A stretch of 64,000 nucleotides of DNA, taken from contig CM049313.1 in the NCBI GenBank assembly GCA_026874595.1, positions 48,349,659 to 48,413,658 on the forward strand, read 5' to 3'. The notes beneath the pieces were generated by a model, which saw nothing but the letters and a program-made list of their open reading frames with translations, did no database searches and was not told where the DNA came from. Below are positions 47,901 through 59,900 of this stretch, one piece after another. This stretch comes from Sipunculus nudus. Lineage: Eukaryota; Annelida; Sipuncula; Golfingiida; Sipunculidae. Positions within the stretch are counted from its first letter, which is position 1. Every line of letters begins with the position of its first letter. The position numbers were made by a program, and so were the translations under genes.

Positions 47901-50900
47901 GCCTCGGCTCCCAGTCGCCGTTCTTCGGACCGCATCTTTGCCTCCCGGTGGCGTCTCTTCACGGAGTGGGCGTCTTCCCGCGGAATCTCCCCTTTAGATC
48001 CGTCGCTTGCGGCTGTTTTGGATTTTTTCGTGTTCTTACTACAGGATACACATTTATCCTATCCCTCTCTGCGTGGCTATCGTGCCGCCCTGCTGTCGGT
48101 GCTCCGTCCGCTGGGTCCCGATCGTGTCCTTCATCACCCGTTGGTGTCGCTATTACAAACATCGCTCCCTCCCAGTCCTCTTCCTTACGCCTTCGAAAAT
48201 GTGATTATGGGTAACGGAAGTGTGATCTAGATACACGGGAACGAGGCGGGATGGGCGATAATAGGCCCAATAAGGGAAAATTTTTGGTTGGCTTACTCTG
48301 GCGTATAAACTTTAACAGAGAAAATTCTCATTAATACAGAAAAGCTCACAACAGTTTACTAACAAAACCACCATTCACAGGGAGGGAATGGGGGGGTTTT
48401 TATTAATGTTTTTTATGAGACCCTGTCAGACTTTGGCTCTCTCCAGCCCCTCTTGAGTCACCTGTATTATGCATGCTTGAGGCGAGGCATACACGGAATC
48501 CAGGCAGCTTATGGCCAGCCACAGTTGATCCAGGTGTCCAACCCAACTCATCTAGTAGTTTTAACCAACAACATAACAATAATAAATAAATTAATAATTT
48601 TTTATTGGTTTTTAATAACAAATTAAAGAAAAATAGAAAAGGAATTTGTTAGTTTATAATAACAGGAAATTAACTTGCAGTTACTGATGATGTAAGAATC
48701 TTGTATCGATGGGTAGAATGTCACGTATTCCAAATAACACCATGCAGTCATCTATGGCATTTTTCAAATCAATTTTAATGATAAAGAAGTAAATCATATT
48801 ATTCATTACTAATCATTAGGGATCATATGAAGGAGATGAATGATAGACAAAGATGCAGTTGATAATATGAATCTAGATTCCTACTGTGTCTAGTGTGTAC
48901 ATTGATGTGAAATTAGTCTAAAATGAATTTTTTACAGTTATTTTTTAATATAAATAAAAGCCATAAAACCAGGTACTTATGATCATTATTTAAATGTGTG
49001 AATCTTGTATATTCTGGATTCTCAACATCATTGTTTGGTGAAAACTGAATAAATATCAGACATGGTGCGAATACTTTGTAATTGTATTTAAATATGAATA
49101 TGATTATGTACTCCATTATAAAATTTCTTGCATCAAGAATGGGAATTCAGGTAAAAATGAAAGTATATGAATACTCGTGCAAATACTTTCAAAATGTATT
49201 CATGAATGCATTCATGAATATATTCTTTAATATTATTTTAATAATCATTTCAGTTATATTTCATTTTAAAAAATCATGATTCTCTTATTATTTTTAATAA
49301 AAATTATATTTGGGACAATATTTGTAATTTTTTTAAATAAATAGTTAAAACTCTTATATTATATGTTCTGCTTATAAGTTATATGGCCAAGTCAAAATCT
49401 GTGTGACAATACTACTCCATTTGTTAATAAAATAAATGAAATCAATCCTCTTCCCTGTCTCCAAAGGAACTATCAAAATCATACATAGCTAAACAACAAC
49501 AACTCATAATACAGCTTATATTTATTACCACACAAAACCAGCATGTACCTCATTTCTAAATATTATTTTTTTATCATATATAACAGCTGAGCGTCGTTAC
49601 CCATAGGTCCCTTGTTCCTGTTTGTCAACATGGGAACATGTACCTTGTTTACTTGTGTACACTTGAAGATCAACGATTTGCTTTTTGACAACTTTCAGAC
49701 CCCTGTCTCTGTGAAGAGGAAGTCCAGTACAGAGGACCCAGCATCAGGGTCATCTAAACCTTCAGCATCCACAGAATCACCTGCTGCAGCAGCCAGAACC
49801 CCCATCAGGAAACAGTCCACTAGTCTCAGCTCCGTCAGCTCCACAGCCTCCTCCAAGCGGGATGGACCACCACCCCTCAAAAAAACAAAGAGTAGGTCAA
49901 ATCATGGTAGGATAAAAGGAAGTAGTTAAGGAGTTGGACCTTGAAGGTCCTCGGTTGAATCCCTGCTGGTGCCTCAAAGACAAAATGATGAATTATGACC
50001 TTGTAGGTTCACTCAATTGTCTTAACCATGGATGACTTCTACATTTTTCATAGTTCCATACATAATAAATACCCAGAAAATTTATAATGATTTGTAACTT
50101 TTTTTTCTTTATAAATTTTAATTTAAGGCTCAAATGTATTTTATAAATGTGTTATAATATTTCACAATTGTTAATCAGTTGTTTGTCTAATTAACATGCA
50201 AGATATATCTCATGAGTTAGCTCACCTGAACAATTTTTCTGTTTATTTTGTTATTTCTTTATATTCATGCATTATAAATTTATTAAAAGCAAAAATAAAA
50301 AAATCCTCACAAAAAAAAATTAGCAAGAAACATATAACTCTCAACAACTATTTTTTAGTTTTCACTAAGGTATGGGTATTTTTACTCTGGTTAAGGTTCT
50401 TTTTTAGCCTTCATTGTATTTTACCAAAATGTGGGCTGCCATTTAACAATGTGTGGCCCCAAAACATGTATCAACAGTATATAATCAGTTATATAAATCC
50501 ATCATGGTAATTATGTTAAAGTGCTTCATGTGACACTTCCAGCGGAACCTAGCCGACCATCTAAAGAGAAACAGTTCAGTTCCTTGATGGAAGATGTTGT
50601 GTTTGTCCTGAGCGGTTTCCAGAATCCAGAACGAGGCAAGATCCGTGATCGAGCAATGGAGATGGGAGCGGACTATAAGCCGGACTGGGGCAGAGGCTGC
50701 ACTCATCTGATGTAGGTCACCTATACTGTAGATTCACTATTTACTGTAGATTCGCTATTTAAAGCCATACATGGACTTTCTGTTCCCTGTCCTTGGTTCT
50801 CTGTGAAGAGACCAATCTGAAGGATCCCCATAACAGCAATACCTGTACTTCTGGTTCGAACCAAATAAGTAAAGCCTGCAAGTGTGCTGGTCCGTGACAA

Positions 50901-53900
50901 TATGAACACAATTCATGATTAAATAAATGCTTGATGTTTATACTTATATAATATGAAGAAAATAAAGCTATTTATATGGACAAAAAATACACTATATCAG
51001 AAATACTTTATTCCTTTTAGTGTTATAAAGTATTTGTATAATTATATAAATTAAAAATTCTGTTACCTGTCAATTTTCATTACTTGATTGGTGTTCATGC
51101 CATTCTCTTTCATTCACAGATGTGCCTTTCAGAACACACCAAAGTACAACGCAGTAAGAGGCAAAGGCAAGATCGTTACAAAAGACTGGATAAGGGACTG
51201 TTACAAACAGAAAAAACTTCTGCCATGGAGAGAGTAAGCTGATTCATCATTAATGCTATCCACAGTAGATAATGTGTTCATGGGGGTAGATGAAGATGGG
51301 GGTTTTAAACAGGTTAAACCTAACCCTCCCACCTTTACTGGAAGAAATAACCCTTTAGCCAATTTTTCGATTGACACCCCATTTATTATCCCCTCTCAAC
51401 GAAGTTGCATAAGGGATATAGTAACGCCTCCGTTTGTGCGTCTGTCCGTCTGTCTGTCCAACCGTCTGTCTGTCCGAAATTGCCTTGTGGATCAATTTCA
51501 AGCCAAACCGTTTGCCCAAAACCTTTCATCTCGCACATATGGCTTACCCACCGATGGATAAAGAAACCTATTGATTTTGAGGTCACGGGGTCAAAGGTCA
51601 CGGCCACAGCACCCACTTCTTGAAAAAGCTTGTGGACCCATTTTAAGCAAAACCTTTTGACATAAACCTTTCATCTTGCACATATGGCTCACCCACCCAT
51701 GGATAAAGAAACCTACTGATTTTGAGGTCATGGGGTCAAAGTTCACGGCCACAGCACCCACTTCTTTAATAAGCTTATGGACCCATTTTAAGCAAAACAG
51801 TTTGACCTTAACCTTTCATTTTGCACATATAGCTTACCCACCCATGGATAAAGAAACCTATTGATTTTGAGGTCACAGGGTCAAAGGTCACGGCCACAGC
51901 ACCCACTTCTTGAAAAGGCTTGCTGACCCATTTTAAGCAAAACAGTTTAACCTAAACCTTTCATTTTGCACTAATGGCTCACCCACCCCTGGATAAAGAA
52001 ACCTATTGATTTTGAGGAAACAGGGTCAAAGGTCACAGCCACAGCACCCACTTCCTGAAAAGTTTATGGACCCATTTTAAGCAAAACAGTTTGACCTTAA
52101 CCTTTCATCTTGCACATATGGCTTACACACCCATGGATAAAGAAACCTATTGATTTTGAGGTCACGGGGTCAAAGGTCACGGCCACAACACCCACTTCTT
52201 GAAAAGCTTTCTGGACCCATTTTAAGCAAAACAGTTTAACCTAAACCTTTCATTTTGCATGTATGGCTCACCCACCCCTGGATAAAGAAACTTATTGATT
52301 TTGAGGTCATGGGGTCAAAGGTCACGGCCACTGACCCACTTCTTGAAAGCTTGTGGACCCATTTTAAGCAAAACCATTTGATGTAAACCTTTCATCCTGC
52401 ACATATGGCTTACCCACCCATGGATAAAGAAACCTATTTATTTTGTGGTCACAGGGTCAAAGGTCATGGCCACAGCACCCACTTCTTGAAATGGCTTGTG
52501 GACCCATTTTAAGCAAAACCTAAACCTTTCATCTTGCAGGTATGGCTCACCCACCCCTGGATAAAGAAACCTATTGATTTTGAGGTCACAGGGTCAAAGG
52601 TCCTCATTTTAACACTTGGGTCATACACCCCATATCATTATGCTCCCATGAGAGGGGATCCTCTGCTTTGTGGTGCCCTTGTTGATTTCTGCAGTCCAAT
52701 ACTTTTTTTTTATCTACCTCACAGATTTTTTTTTCAGATGTATAAGATGGAGGAAGTGCCAGTTAATCTGTCTTTCTCTCTGTTTACATTCTCTCTCTCC
52801 AGCAGGTAAAGAAGGTTCCCCCAAAATTTCTTACAAAATAAAAAAATATGTTTAACCACATTATATAGTTCTTTTGTGCTGCAATCATCATACCTAGAAA
52901 GTACATTTGAAATGTACACTTGGTTACCTGATATTTCTTTTGTGCATAATCATATGAGAGCTAAACAAAGTAAATCCTAAAAATATATTATACACTTTTG
53001 GCAGATACAGGCTGGGGAAAGCACCCTCCCCACCAGGCACAGATGAAGAAGATGATGTAGATGACATCATGCCAGCCAAAAAAAACACTCCATCATCAAC
53101 AAAGAAAGCACCTCCTGCCAAACAGCCCAGTGATACAGGTATTTCTGTTCACCTACATGTGTAGGTGGTATTTTCTTTCCAAATATTTTGCTGACTTCAT
53201 AATATAGGGTAAGTTTTTGCATGTTTTCTCCCATGAGAGAGTCAAATGGATAACTTTTGCACTGCTGATACAGATAGATCTATCTATACATAGTACAGCA
53301 AAATATGTAAATTTTTGTTCATTTCATTAAAAGATAGGTGGTAGAGACACAATATCATGAATTACTGCTTAGATCTGTGACACACACCAATGCTTTTATT
53401 ACTGCCAATGTATTGTAAACAAATGAAATAGCAGGCCTGATGTTCAGTGTCTGGTTAATATTGAATTCCAGCTGTTTTATATCAGTGTCATCTTCTCTTT
53501 TCAGATAAGAAAACCATTCCAAGTAATAGTCCTGCCAAGCCCTCACCACCCACACCTGTAGATGATGAAGGTAAGCAGGATTTTCACAAGGTCAATCCTT
53601 TTGAAAAATCCAGGACTTATTGGTCAAAAGCTTTGAGAATCCCATTTGATTTTGGAGGCTTACTGTGGTCTGTATCAAAATATTTAGGGTCCTTATAAAA
53701 TTTTTTCAGTATTTTATATCACTTTACATTTAATTTAAAATGTATGAACACAGGTTATTGCATAGTTTTGCTTCATATCAAAATGTATCCTGCAAGAACT
53801 GCATATGATTATTAGCATAAGATTATGCTTATGTAAAGTGTTTCTTGTGCTTCCCTGCTGCTTACATGGCACAAATCATAACTGTTTGAGAAACTGCAAA

Positions 53901-56900
53901 TTAGCATCCAGGTATGTTCATGGTAAATCTCATTGCAAACCAAAGGCTAGTGCTATATGATCTATATTCTGTTAGTTGCTCATGTTTTTGTGTATTTCTA
54001 TCACAAATAAAATTAAACTTGTCTTAGTGCTTCCCTGCAAAACAAAATTTTGCATTCATTACAGAAAATGGTACATTGTGCATTGTCAGCATATTTTACA
54101 AGAAAATTTGCCTTGACAGTTCTTCAGAACTGTTGCAGACAAAATTGTGAAATTTTAACATTTTGGCATTTTTAATTATGTTTTTCATACTTAAGATATA
54201 TCAGTGATGATTGCATGTATATTTATGAAATTATGTAAGCTTTTTGGATGGCCCTTTCAGCTCTGCAAGAATTATGGTTCCATCTACATTTTCTTTATTT
54301 TTACACATTTAAAAAATATTTTTCAGACTTAAAAACAGATTTACATGTACAGTATGAGCCAAGCAAACATTCTTTATGTTAAATACATAAATTATGTAAA
54401 ATTTGCCTGTGTTTCTAACACCATAGAAAATCCATTTGATAAGTTCTTTGCAACTACTGCAGAAAATGTTAAAATCACTGCAATCAATGTTAATAGAATT
54501 TCTCAGTGTCACGGATCAGCTGAGTGTCATTACCCCAGGGTAACTTAGTTGTTTGTTCTTGTCCTAACTTTTGACAATTCTTCCAGTTGACTAAGTGAGC
54601 CGCTCCACTGTGTGTACAGTATATATAACAGACATATAAACCCCTGCAAGGGTTGGGTACTATAAGCAGGCATTTATTGTACTTCATCTTGTATTATTGT
54701 ACATGACACTATAATTGATAAACTTGTGTGTAGAGTATAGTTAGGTTAATTTCTTGTGCCTAGGCTGGAATGTTTCAGGCTCAGATTTGCTGTGCACTTT
54801 GTAAATATTGTGACTCAATAAACATGCTGAAAATAACAATGAGTGACAATGGTAAATGTAGGAGATCAATATTGGTTAAAGGGATAAAGGATGCCATGCA
54901 AAAAGAAAACAATCTTGAAAGTCCAAATTAATGTTCCAGGAAACAGTTTAAAAGACCTTTAAAATGAAATCAAAAAAAATATTTGAACAATATATGTTTT
55001 TTCTTCAGATGAATATGGTGGGTCTACTGATATAGGAGAATCGGAGGGAGACACTGATGATGAGATTCAAAGGTGATTCATGACACATTATAGTGCAAAA
55101 TCAATGCAATTTTAATACATATACCACTTTACCAGATACCAGAACTGTGGATTAAGGTGTGAGAGTGTAGACAGGGTCCCAATAAGGGAGTGTCTAAATG
55201 AAAGGAATTGGGTGTCTGTTATTGACATTAAAATTAAACACCCATAATAGCTCTGAAACATTAATTAACTGATCACTTCTGCTTTGGAAAATGTGAAACA
55301 ATGATTCTTTACATCATTGTTCATTACATACATTTGTTTCAGGACTGTGAGAAAATTTGCAGATTAAATATGTATTAATAACATATATATTTTATAGTGC
55401 TTTTTCTGAGGGGGTCCCGCTACAGTTGCATAATAATAAACAGCTGCCCATTCATATTGGTTTAGTGTCATAAAGGCCAGAACTTCAAATGACTCTAATA
55501 TTTTTTTATTCAGACTTAAAAACAGTGATGACAAAAAAGATGTTCAGAAAACAACTCCAGTGTCCACGCACAAAGAAGCTGAGGATCCATATGCCGGGTC
55601 AACAGATGAGGAGGAAAACGGGGAGGAAGATGGAGAGCTACCGCCGCTGCCTTCCTTCTTCAAAAATAAATGCTTTTTCTTGTATGGTGACTTCAATGCA
55701 TCAGACAGACACAGTCTTCGTAGATGCATCATAGCTTATGATGGGTAGGTAACACAGGATGTTATACATATTGATCATATTGGTTATAGCCTAGTGAAAT
55801 GTTATGCACCCCCGTAAGGTTTTTTCATGGCGTCATACGTGAATGACACTCGTCGATTAAAACCTTACATGATGCATAATATTTCACTGGGCAATTACTG
55901 ATTTGTCCCACATACCCTGCCTCAAGGCCAAAGGTCCTTTCTATCAGCTGTCTTGTTGTATGATTCATTCTCATATTGAGCTCCAACTTGGTCTAGCTTT
56001 ATATATGCAGCGTAGCATATTTGGATTCGGCCTAATAAAAAGGTTAAGAATAACTCTAGAACTAAATATTTTGTGTTTGAATGGTAACCATACTCACTTA
56101 AAAAACTACAACCTTGATGCTTGAAACGTCTCCTAATCAGAAACTATTTGCTTGGCCTTTGCTTAGGCAACATCTGGAAAGTGATCATTGTAACAAGTTT
56201 ACCCCAGAGGCTCCTGGCTTCAAGTGGCTTTGGGAGAACACAGGGCAGATATTGTTTGCCGCTTGTCACCAATGATCAGTGCTTATCAAATGATGTGTAA
56301 AATGAAAACACTGTTGAAGTGTATTTTACATATGCTTTCATTGAAAAAATGTATTTTCGATTGATGATAACACTGTTTAGCTGAGATATCATAATGTTAT
56401 CATTAGGTGGAATGTTTTCTCAAAAGATTTTACAGGGTACCTGCACAGAATGATTTACCATTATTTATCATAGGTCTCCAAGTAAGCTATGAATTCCTTG
56501 TTTAGAAACTGTCATGCATGTAAAAACCTAAAAACCATGAAATGGTTTTATACAAATGTACACGGAACAGTCTGATCCCAGCGTATTACAGATGGATAAA
56601 AAACACAACTGGTTCTCACTGTGGTATAACTGTTCTTAGTCCATAAATCACCATTCATATGTTACACACCGAATGTTCCTGTAGAGCTCTGAATCAACGG
56701 CTCTCTTAACTGTAGTCTACCAGACCCCTCCAGTAGCAGGATACAGAACATACACACTCTCTAGTGAAATTCAGCATTATCACAGTTTCGCGTCAAAACA
56801 AAGTCCCCTTGCCTGTTCCTGGAAGCGCACACCATCACAAGAATTCCTGTCCTTTAGCAGAAAGTACCATTGTCTCTGAAATACTCCACAGACTATCAAC

Positions 56901-59900
56901 AAGGTGGCCTCCCTCAGATTTAGACTGTCTGTGTCACTACACTAACATGATTACTAAACTGGACACACAGAACCTAGCAGACCAGCCGGTTAGATGGCTG
57001 AAACACACTCAGGAGACGCTACACTCATGTGGCGCTCCAGCTCATTCTCAAGATTACTGGGATTCATGCCATATATGAGGCTTCTGACGTCACAATTCCT
57101 GCTAGACTTCTCTGCCAATCAGAACTTCCATTTACAATGTCTGTTGTCAGCACACATTAAACTTAACGCAGACATGCCCACAGAGATGATTTTGTGGGAA
57201 AACTACACTAAACAAATTTGCAGACAAGACGTCGCCAACCGGACAATTACTGTGGAGACCATCATACAAGATTGGTTCTAACAAATCTATGCTACATAGA
57301 AATGAACATCAAAGGATGCAGGTGGTGCCTACTGATTGCTAAACTGTTTTGAAATTAACACAAAATGAAACAAGTGTTCATCCTTTAGGACTGGGTTTCT
57401 CACCTTAATGGCTAAACAAGATACTTTATAAAATTAATAAAACTTGAAAAAGAATTATCTGGCCATACTCCCTATACCTAAATATACAAAGTAACAGTCC
57501 CTGGTGACAATCAGAACTGGAGAATTAAGTGCATAAATATTCTAAAATTTCTAGGAAAATGACAAGTCTGTATAACTTGTGCAGTTCTGTCCTTCATTTT
57601 TATTACTGGTAAATGCTGAATAATGTTATTTGATTCTTATTGGCACTCTAATATTATTTCCTCTCCCAGTCCTGAAGTCTTGTCATGTGACAGACTCGAG
57701 TGACCGTGGTTAAATTTGATAACTGGACAGCAAGGGATGTAGCATCAGTCATCTGCATTCACATGTTTTTATGGGTAATAATTGTTAAACAGTGTAGGTA
57801 GAGCCTGGAGGGGTAGTAATTGTCTGCATTTTTCAAGTCCTGTGACTCCTGTGTGAGGAAGAGTGACAAGTTTTACTGGCGATACCAGATTCATACAGTG
57901 ATGCCAGCAGTGACCTAGCCTTGAAAGATAAGATTTTACATGAAACAAATACAATCTGTTAATATTATAGAACTGAATATGGAAGGTTCAGTCATTGTCA
58001 ACAGATAAAGCCAGATGCACATAGATAATTGACCAAAGTATAGATTTATTTAGCTGGATAATAGGATGAGATAAGGGCCCTGACACTTGCAGTATGGCCC
58101 TTTTTACCATTCACCTTTGTGCCAGAGCCTGACTGAGTTCTCTTGGGATATGTAAGCTAATTTTGGGGGCATTTTGGATGCATTTTACATTGCCCCATTT
58201 TGGCCCTCTGGCATGAAAGATTCCATGACCAGCATTCTACCAAAGCCTCATGGCCTAGAAGTACGCCTTCATTCGACATAAACCAGACCAACTGTTAGCA
58301 TTTTTAGTATACTTTCTAACAACACCTACCATGTGAAATAAAGATACTGTTTTAACTCAGCATATTAATACATCCCCCTACATATTTGTCTAATTTCTGC
58401 CCGCATGAACACAAGCATGTCTTGAGCTCGCATAGGCCACTGGATTGATGACTGTTTCAGTACATTCCCCATATGGCTTGTATCTAGACTTTTGTTAGGA
58501 TTACCAGCCCAAAATAAATGTCTGCCAAGTCGTATATTGACGGCTAAATTTTATGGGTATCAACTTTGAGCAGCCAGAGCACAAAGGAACCCACTTTTTC
58601 TCACGCAAAAATATGAGACCAAGATTATATATTCTGTAATTGTCTACTTACCATATATTCCTTTGGCAGGATATGTTATTATTGTTTTTGATAGTTAAAC
58701 CACTAAAGGAACAGTCTGTTTACTTTGATTGTTTCAGGTCCATGGAGGAGTACATGGGACAAAAGGTGACACATGTGCTGACTCGGGAAGAATGGGATTC
58801 AAATTTTGATGCTGTAAGTATTTTCTTTCTTCATTCTTATAAGCCAGATGAGGGTTTAGACTAGGTGCAAGCAGCAGGTACTTTTGAGATTGTCAGGTAC
58901 AGGTATGAGATTTTTGGAGTGCCAAGGTACAAATCCAGGTACTTCAGTAAGTACCTGGGCACAGGTACTGATAATTCAATATAAATACTTTTGAACTAAA
59001 ATTAATTGTATGCATTTCATCTGTATGCAGAGCAACATGTCCATTTTATGTATCATCCACATACATGGAATACATCATATGAGGCACAGATATTTAGTCC
59101 TAGGTTCAAGTAAGAGGTGCTTATTACTCCTGACATCCAGGTGCAGATACAAGTTCTTAGAATGGGATACCTAGTTCAGGTACAGGTAAAAGTGTCTTGC
59201 CCTGGAGAGGAAGAACACTTCCATATTGTATTTTGAGCTCACACGTGTCAGCTGCTGCAATGGAGTGTTACATGATCTGTCATCAAATTTTCACTGTGTA
59301 TCATTACTGTTTCTTAGATATGACAAGGCAGTGTTTTATAGTTGTGGGAGTCAGTTTCTTTTTCATAATCGATCATTGGTTTGAGCAAACTGATTGATGA
59401 TCGATTATTAATCAGTTCAGACAAAAATGAAGAAATACACAATTATCTGTGAAACTATACTTTATTTAACCCAGCCCGCATGTATGAGTAATTCTACCTT
59501 AAGAATATGAATTCTTGTCTTTTTTATTTTCCTATTAATTCTAAGCTATGCTATTCCAAATATCATAATAATTAATTATAACAATCAAGAATTACACCAC
59601 AATTTATTAAGTTCTCCATTCTTGCATCTACTGTGTCATGCTAAGATACATACAGAAGTTATTTGGGAACACAAACTGATTATATGAAGAGTGAAATACT
59701 GTAAAAAAATGAATCATTCTTGCCTGTTACATAAAGGCATCGTGGAAAAAAAACCCCAGTCAAAATTATGATGTAAACAATAGTTGCCTTTGGTAATCGA
59801 GTGCATAAAAATGGCAAAAAACTGACTGACTTTCAATAAAACTCGATGATCGGCCCATCACTAGTGTTTTACAAACTAGAATATTGGCTGTCAACAGCCA

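Larger units (their letters stand above)
43850..48376 (+). mobile_element. Decayed DIRS-type element with long inverted termini (intron 7)
   Basis: The core runs 43865-48359. It is strikingly GC-rich against an AT-rich intron. Inverted termini of about 158 bp (43875-44032 and 48196-48352) match closely, both containing TATACGCCAGAGTAA and GGGCCTATTATCGCCC; similarity continues more weakly outwards for about 25 bp. Inside are a DIRS-like reverse transcriptase-RNase H and the N-terminal part of a tyrosine recombinase. No long direct LTRs and no target duplication were found, as expected for tyrosine-recombinase elements. Stops in the reverse transcriptase and the missing recombinase catalytic half make it inactive. 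Confidence 0.8.

Noticed and set aside
49912-49985. Possible functional tRNA-Ser gene
   Set aside because: The A and B boxes are recognisable but the acceptor and T stems do not pair; a SINE head fits better.
51480-52600. Regular 145-bp repeats considered as a CRISPR array
   Set aside because: Whole units repeat without unique spacers, and the host is eukaryotic; this is a minisatellite.
58861-59190. CAGGTAC-rich stretch considered as a TIR element
   Set aside because: Internal repeats are present but the proposed ends do not give a target duplication.
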